From Stutzerimonas stutzeri SDM-LAC (GTDB taxonomy: Bacteria > Pseudomonadota > Gammaproteobacteria > Pseudomonadales > Pseudomonadaceae): 64,000 nt of DNA. Positions 59,450-64,000 of this stretch are shown one piece after another (within the stretch, counting starts at the first letter, position 1; each line of letters opens with the position of its first letter). Location: contig NZ_AGSX01000046.1 of the NCBI RefSeq assembly GCF_000235745.1, positions 1-64,000 of the forward strand. The letters run 5' to 3'. Made by a program: the position numbers and the translations under genes. The notes beneath the pieces were generated by a model that saw only the letters and a list, made by a program, of their open reading frames with translations, searched no databases and was not told the DNA's origin.

Positions 59450-59809
59450 ATGCAAAATGATTCTTTGGCCCATCTGGCCGTTAGCGCCCTGGAAGATCTG
59501 AAAGGCACCGACATCACCACCATCGATGTTCGTGGCAAAACCAGCGTTACCGACTTCATGGTGATCGCCAGCGGCACCTCCAGCCGTCACGTAAAATCTC
59601 TGGCCGAGAACGTGCTTGAAAAGGTCAAGGAGCAGGGCGTGCGCCCTCTGGGTAGCGAAGGGCTGGACGGCGGTGAGTGGGCGCTGCTCGACCTGGGCGA
59701 TGTGGTGGTGCACGTGATGCAGGTGCCTACTCGGCAGTTCTACGATCTCGAGCGCCTCTGGCAAGGTGCCGAGCAGAGTCGCGCGCAGCACGCGGGCGAA
59801 CAGGAATAA
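59450..59809 (+). CDS. rsfS: Ribosomal silencing factor RsfS
   Basis: 119-residue DUF143 protein ([19 protein letters not shown] and [16 protein letters not shown]). Binds uL14 and keeps 50S from joining 30S in slow growth. The ATG at 59450 is typical; the frame upstream is nadD in another frame. Confidence 0.95.
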   Translation: MQNDSLAHLAVSALEDLKGTDITTIDVRGKTSVTDFMVIASGTSSRHVKSLAENVLEKVKEQGVRPLGSEGLDGGEWALLDLGDVVVHVMQVPTRQFYDLERLWQGAEQSRAQHAGEQE

Positions 59810-59816
59810 TCGATCC

Positions 59817-60284
59817 GTGCGGATCAAGCTGATTGCGGTGGGCTCGAAGATGCCGCGCTGGGTGGAGGACGGTTGGCATGAATATGCCAAGCGCCTGCCG
59901 TCCGAGCTGCCCTTGGAGCTGCATGAAATATCTCTCAACACTCGCGGCAAGAATGCCGACGTGGCGCGATTGATTCGTCAGGAAGGCGAGGCCATGCTGG
60001 CGAAGGTTCAGCCTGGCGAGCGCATCGTCACGCTGGAAGTGACGGGGCGCCCCTGGAGCACCGAGCAGCTGGCTGGTGAGCTGGAGCGTTGGCGGCTCGA
60101 TGCGCGCAACGTCAATCTGATGGTGGGCGGGCCGGAAGGGCTGGCGCCCGAGGTCTGCGCACGCAGCGAGCAGCGCTGGTCGCTGTCACCGCTCACCTTG
60201 CCGCATCCGCTGGTTCGTATTCTGATCGGCGAACAGATCTATCGCGCCTGGACGTTGCTGTCGGGTCACCCTTACCACAAGTAG
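59817..60284 (+). CDS. rlmH: 23S rRNA pseudouridine-1915 N3-methyltransferase
   Basis: SPOUT methyltransferase (155 residues) modifying pseudouridine 1915 of 23S rRNA. The C-terminal knot motif region (FVIGGPxG type) reads [12 protein letters not shown], followed by [20 protein letters not shown]. The GTG at 59817 gives the family start RIKLIAVG. Seven bases after rsfS. Confidence 0.95.
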   Translation: MRIKLIAVGSKMPRWVEDGWHEYAKRLPSELPLELHEISLNTRGKNADVARLIRQEGEAMLAKVQPGERIVTLEVTGRPWSTEQLAGELERWRLDARNVNLMVGGPEGLAPEVCARSEQRWSLSPLTLPHPLVRILIGEQIYRAWTLLSGHPYHK

Positions 60285-60300
60285 TACAGCCAAACCGAAG

Positions 60301-62190
60301 ATGTCCCAGCCGATTCCCCTCAAGGACCACGAAAAAGACGCCCGTCTGGTGCGCCAGCGCGTGCTTGTGGGCGGAGCAATGGTGCTGCTGCTGGTCGGCG
60401 TGTTGATAGCGCGTCTGTATTACTTGCAGGTCGTGCAGTACCAGCACCATTCCACGCTTTCGGAAAACAACCGGGTCCATGTTCAGCCCATTCCGCCTAA
60501 CCGGGGGCTGATCTTCGATCGGACCGGCAAGATCATTGCGGATAACCGTCCCAGCTTCAGCCTGACGGTGACTCGTGAGCGCGCCGAAGATTGGCGCAAG
60601 ACGCTGGATACCGTGGTCGAGGTGCTGGAGCTGTCCAGCGAAGAGCGCGAACTGTTCGAGAAGCGCGTGCTGCAGGGGCGGCGTCCGTTCGAGCCGGTGC
60701 CGATCATGTATGAGTTGTCCGAGGAACAGATCGCACGCATTGCGGTGGATCAGTTCCGTCTGCCGGGCGTCGAAGTCGCGGCACAGCTGGTTCGGCACTA
60801 TCCGCAGGGCGAGCATTTCGCGCATTCAGTCGGTTATGTCGGGCGGATCAACGAGGCTGAGGTCAAGCAGCTCGATCCGGTCAATTACAGCGGTACCCAC
60901 CATATCGGCAAGACCGGCATCGAGCGCTTCTACGAGGACTCGTTGCACGGCCAGGTCGGTTACGAGGAAGTGGAGACGAACGCTCGCGGAAGGGTGCTGC
61001 GGGTGCTCAAACGTACCGATCCGATCCCGGGAAAGGACATCACCCTGACCCTCGATCTGGGACTCCAGCAGGCGGCCGAGGCTGCGCTGGCAGGACGTCG
61101 CGGGGCCATCGTGGCGTTGCAGCCGTCCACCGGCGAGGTTTTGGCGATGGTCAGTCAGCCGAGCTTCGACCCCAACCTGTTCGTTACCGGGATCAGCTTC
61201 AAGGCTTATGGCGAGCTGCGAGACTCGATCGACCAGCCGTTGTTCAACCGCGTGCTGCGCGGATTGTACCCACCCGGGTCGACGATCAAGCCGATGATGG
61301 CAGTCGCAGGTCTCGACGCTGGGGTCGTCACCGAGGACAGCAAGGTGTTCGATCCGGGCTTCTTCCAACTGCCCAACGTGAAACACAAGTACCGGAACTG
61401 GAATCGCGGCGGCGACGGCTGGGTGGATCTGGAAACGGCGATCATGCGATCCAATGACACCTACTTTTACGACCTCGCGCACAAGATGGGCATCGACCGC
61501 ATGCATGACTACATGAGCCGCTTTGGCCTTGGCCAGCGTGTTGCGTTGGACATGTTCGAGGAAACGGCCGGTCTGATGCCCTCGCGCGACTGGAAGCGGG
61601 CGCGTTATCGGCAGGCCTGGTATCCCGGCGAGACCGTCATTCTCGGCATCGGCCAGGGTTACATGCAGGCGACGCCGTTGCAGCTGGCCCAGGCGACCGC
61701 GCTGATGGCGACTCGCGGCAAATGGATCAGGCCGCACCTGGCGAAAAGCATCGAAGGACAGAAGCCTGTCGATCCGGAGCCGATGCCTGACATTCAGCTT
61801 CGCGATCCAAGCTACTGGGAGGCTTCGATCAACGGAATGGTGAAGGTGCTGCATGGCGCCCGCGGCACGGCAAAGAAAGTTGGCGACAGTGCCGCCTACC
61901 GCATCGCCGGCAAGAGCGGTACGGCGCAAGTAGTGGCCATCAAGCAGGGCGAGAAGTACGACAGCGACAAGCTCGCCGAACGCCACCGCGACCACGCCTT
62001 GTTCATCGCCTTCGCCCCGGTGCACGACCCGCAGATTGCGGTGGCGGTCATGGTCGAGAATGGTGAGTCCGGCTCTGGCGTCGCGGCACCTGTGGCCAAG
62101 CAGGTGATGGATGCCTGGTTGCTGAACGAGGCGGGCGAGCTGAAAGCCGAATTCGCGCCGGTCGTGACTGCTCAGGAGCCCAAGCCATGA
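60301..62190 (+). CDS. mrdA: Penicillin-binding protein 2
   Basis: Elongasome transpeptidase (629 residues): short cytoplasmic start, one membrane helix (about 22-42), dimerisation/pedestal domain, then the transpeptidase domain with Ser327 in STIK, SND and the KSGTAQ box. It cross-links side-wall peptidoglycan with RodA, whose start overlaps its stop (ATGA). Confidence 0.97.
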   Translation: MSQPIPLKDHEKDARLVRQRVLVGGAMVLLLVGVLIARLYYLQVVQYQHHSTLSENNRVHVQPIPPNRGLIFDRTGKIIADNRPSFSLTVTRERAEDWRKTLDTVVEVLELSSEERELFEKRVLQGRRPFEPVPIMYELSEEQIARIAVDQFRLPGVEVAAQLVRHYPQGEHFAHSVGYVGRINEAEVKQLDPVNYSGTHHIGKTGIERFYEDSLHGQVGYEEVETNARGRVLRVLKRTDPIPGKDITLTLDLGLQQAAEAALAGRRGAIVALQPSTGEVLAMVSQPSFDPNLFVTGISFKAYGELRDSIDQPLFNRVLRGLYPPGSTIKPMMAVAGLDAGVVTEDSKVFDPGFFQLPNVKHKYRNWNRGGDGWVDLETAIMRSNDTYFYDLAHKMGIDRMHDYMSRFGLGQRVALDMFEETAGLMPSRDWKRARYRQAWYPGETVILGIGQGYMQATPLQLAQATALMATRGKWIRPHLAKSIEGQKPVDPEPMPDIQLRDPSYWEASINGMVKVLHGARGTAKKVGDSAAYRIAGKSGTAQVVAIKQGEKYDSDKLAERHRDHALFIAFAPVHDPQIAVAVMVENGESGSGVAAPVAKQVMDAWLLNEAGELKAEFAPVVTAQEPKP

Positions 62191-63332
62191 GCGGAACATT
62201 CGATCGCACGCTTTCAACCGCCGATGTGATGCGTCGTCGGGCGACGCTGTTACAGCGCATGCATATCGATGGAGTGCTGCTCCTGCTTCTGCTGATGCTC
62301 GCAGCCGGTAGCCTGTTCGTCCTCTATTCGGCTGGCGGCAAGAATATCGACCTGTTGATCAAGCAGGCGACTTCCTATGGCTTCGGCCTGGGCGCCATGC
62401 TGGTGATCGCTCAGTTGGAGCCAAGATTCATGGCGCGCTGGGTTCCGGCGGGTTATCTGGCGGTCGTCGCACTGCTGGTCGCGGTGGAGTTCGTCGGATA
62501 CACCGCAATGGGCGCGACCCGCTGGATCAATATCCCCGGGGTGATTCGCTTCCAGCCGTCCGAGCTCATGAAGATCATCATGCCGATGACCATTGCCTGG
62601 TACCTGTCCGCACGCGCGTTGCCGCCGGGAATCAAGCACACCATGGTCAGCCTGGGGCTGATCATCACGCCCTTCGTGCTGATCCTCAAGCAACCGGATC
62701 TGGGCACTTCGTTGCTGGTGTTGGTTTCCGGTGCCTTCGTGCTGTTCATCGCCGGGCTGCGCTGGCGCTGGGTCCTGAGCGCGATAGCAGCGCTGGTACC
62801 GATCGCCGTCGGCATGTGGTATTTCGTGCTGCACAACTACCAGAAACAGCGCGTGCATACCTTCCTCGATCCGGAAAGCGATCCGCTGGGAACCGGCTGG
62901 AACATCATTCAGTCGAAGGCGGCGATTGGTTCGGGCGGAGTCTTTGGCAAGGGCTGGCTGCAGGGTACTCAGTCGCATCTGGATTTTTTGCCGGAAAGCC
63001 ATACGGACTTTATCATTGCCGTTCTGGCTGAAGAGTTCGGTCTGGTGGGGGTCTGCCTGCTGCTGCTGCTGTACCTGCTGCTGATCGCGCGTGGGCTGGT
63101 CATCACCGTTCAGGCGCAAACGCTGTTTGGCAAGTTGCTGGCTGGTGCGCTGACGATGACCTTCTTCGTCTATGTATTCATCAACATCGGCATGGTGAGC
63201 GGTCTGTTGCCGGTGGTAGGGGTGCCGTTGCCCTTCATCAGTTTTGGTGGCACTTCATTGGTAACCCTGCTATCAGGGTTCGGGGTTTTGATGTCGATCC
63301 ACACCCATCGCAAGTGGATCGCACAGGTTTGA
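62187..63332 (+). CDS. rodA: Rod-shape glycosyltransferase RodA
   Basis: SEDS-family polymerase (381 residues, about ten helices) that extends glycan strands from lipid II. The WINIPGVIRFQPSELMKI region and the FLPESHTDFI segment with the catalytic Asp are clear. Translationally coupled to mrdA by a 4-bp overlap. Five bases separate its stop from the mltB start. Confidence 0.97.
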   Translation: MSGTFDRTLSTADVMRRRATLLQRMHIDGVLLLLLLMLAAGSLFVLYSAGGKNIDLLIKQATSYGFGLGAMLVIAQLEPRFMARWVPAGYLAVVALLVAVEFVGYTAMGATRWINIPGVIRFQPSELMKIIMPMTIAWYLSARALPPGIKHTMVSLGLIITPFVLILKQPDLGTSLLVLVSGAFVLFIAGLRWRWVLSAIAALVPIAVGMWYFVLHNYQKQRVHTFLDPESDPLGTGWNIIQSKAAIGSGGVFGKGWLQGTQSHLDFLPESHTDFIIAVLAEEFGLVGVCLLLLLYLLLIARGLVITVQAQTLFGKLLAGALTMTFFVYVFINIGMVSGLLPVVGVPLPFISFGGTSLVTLLSGFGVLMSIHTHRKWIAQV

Positions 63333-63337
63333 TTAGA

Positions 63338-64000
63338 GTGAATTTCTTGGATCGATTACGGCGTGGCTGGTTGACACGGGTGCTCTGTGGAGCGGGTCTT
63401 TTCGCGGCGTTCGGAAATGCTTCGGCGGTTTTTGCGGCTGATTATGAGGGCGAAAAAGTCGCCGATTTCGTACGCGAAATGACTCAGGATTACGGCTTCG
63501 CCGGTGAGCAGGTGGCCGAAGTGCTGGCCCAGGCAGAGCGCAAGCAGGTCATCCTCGATGCCATCTCCCGCCCGGCAGAGCGCGTCAAGGCATGGAAAGA
63601 ATATCGGCCGATCTTCATGACCGATTCGCGGATTGCTCAGGGCGTGGATTTCTGGCGCGAGAATGACGCGGCGCTGGCGCGCGCCGAACAGGAGTTCGGT
63701 GTGCCGGCCCAGGTCATCGTCGCCATCATCGGCGTCGAAACGTTCTACGGCCGCAACACGGGCAACTACCGGGTCATAGATGCGCTGTCGACTTTGGGCT
63801 TCGATTATCCGCCGCGCCAGCCATTCTTCCGCCAGCAGCTCAAGGAATTTCTGTTGTTGGCCCGTGAAGAGCAGGTCGACCCGCTGACGCTGACCGGTTC
63901 ATACGCCGGTGCCATGGGGCTGCCGCAATTCATGCCGAGCAGCTTTCGCGCCTATGCCGTGGACTTCGATGCCGATGGTCGTATCGACATCTGGAAAAAT
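63338..64000 (+). CDS. mltB: Membrane-bound/soluble lytic transglycosylase B (3' partial)
   Basis: The frame is open to the window end; 221 residues are seen. Begins at GTG (63338) with an N-terminal signal (VLCGAGLFAAFGNASAVFAA); no lipobox Cys is in lipoprotein position, so the form may be soluble (SltB1-like). The catalytic Glu lies in IGVETFYGRNTG, and GSYAGAMGLPQFMPS follows. It cleaves peptidoglycan with anhydro-muramyl ends. Conserved position after rodA. Confidence 0.92.
   Translation, partial: MNFLDRLRRGWLTRVLCGAGLFAAFGNASAVFAADYEGEKVADFVREMTQDYGFAGEQVAEVLAQAERKQVILDAISRPAERVKAWKEYRPIFMTDSRIAQGVDFWRENDAALARAEQEFGVPAQVIVAIIGVETFYGRNTGNYRVIDALSTLGFDYPPRQPFFRQQLKEFLLLAREEQVDPLTLTGSYAGAMGLPQFMPSSFRAYAVDFDADGRIDIWKN

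Noticed and set aside
60826-62217. Long antisense frame over mrdA
   Set aside because: Low-complexity His/Arg/Gln-rich translation typical of an antisense frame in GC-rich DNA.

Overview
The window looks like a chromosome segment from a Pseudomonas-type gammaproteobacterium, most likely the Stutzerimonas (Pseudomonas) stutzeri group. The evidence is gene content and order (parE-parC, serB, fimX-fimW, psd, rhdA, motAB, rsgA, orn; proA-nadD-rsfS-rlmH-mrdA-rodA-mltB), high GC outside the first 22 kb, and Pseudomonas-style REP palindromes. The species is inferred, not proven.

Region 1 (1-1193): the 3' part of a metallo-beta-lactamase-fold RNA-processing hydrolase, with a REP-like sequence inside its reading frame. 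Region 2 (1357-24186): a 21-gene plus-strand surface-polysaccharide (probably O-antigen) cluster, AT-rich at first and more GC-rich towards wbpM. It starts with a Wzx flippase. Next comes a legionaminic-acid-type nonulosonate pathway: legB, legC, a LegH/NeuD-like acyltransferase, a MaoC-like hydratase, legI, legG, a PtmG/WbpG-like amidotransferase, ptmE, ptmF, legF and ptmA. These are followed by a Wzy polymerase and a KpsC/KpsS-like putative glycosyltransferase. A UDP-L-FucNAc module (wbjB, wbjC, wbjD), a glycosyltransferase (wbjE), a reductase (wbjF), a small monotopic phosphoglycosyl transferase and wbpM close the cluster. Together they suggest a repeat unit built on D-QuiNAc or D-FucNAc, carrying L-FucNAc and a modified legionaminic acid, flipped by Wzx and polymerised by Wzy.

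Region 3 (24.3-37.9 kb) is housekeeping: a lipoprotein, nudF, a DUF1249 gene, cpdA, yqiA, then parE, a phytase-esterase-like gene, a retropepsin-like gene and parC joined by 4-bp overlaps, then a PqiC-like lipoprotein, REP elements, an AhpA/YtjB-like membrane protein and serB. Region 4 (37.9-46.5 kb, minus strand): an alcohol dehydrogenase, then fimX and fimW (c-di-GMP control of type IV pili), psd, rhdA and an HDOD protein. Region 5 (46.6-51.2 kb): motAB behind a candidate FliA promoter, rsgA, a membrane methyltransferase and orn. Region 6 (51.2-57.3 kb) is mixed: an NAD(P)-binding protein, a MORN-repeat/caspase-fold lipoprotein, a MaoC protein, an LrgA/LrgB pair, a Lon-N-domain protein and a DedA-PAP2 fusion. 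Region 7 (57.5-64 kb) is the conserved proA-nadD-rsfS-rlmH-mrdA-rodA-mltB block, cut by the window end.

The most notable points are a G9 tract inside legC that could allow phase variation, a hydratase-acyltransferase-amidotransferase set that may decorate the nonulosonate in an unusual way, a KpsC/KpsS-like candidate nonulosonate transferase, a REP sequence that became coding sequence, and a lipid-anchored MORN-caspase protein. No tRNA, rRNA, CRISPR array, insertion sequence or prophage gene was seen, and no gap between genes exceeds 300 bases.
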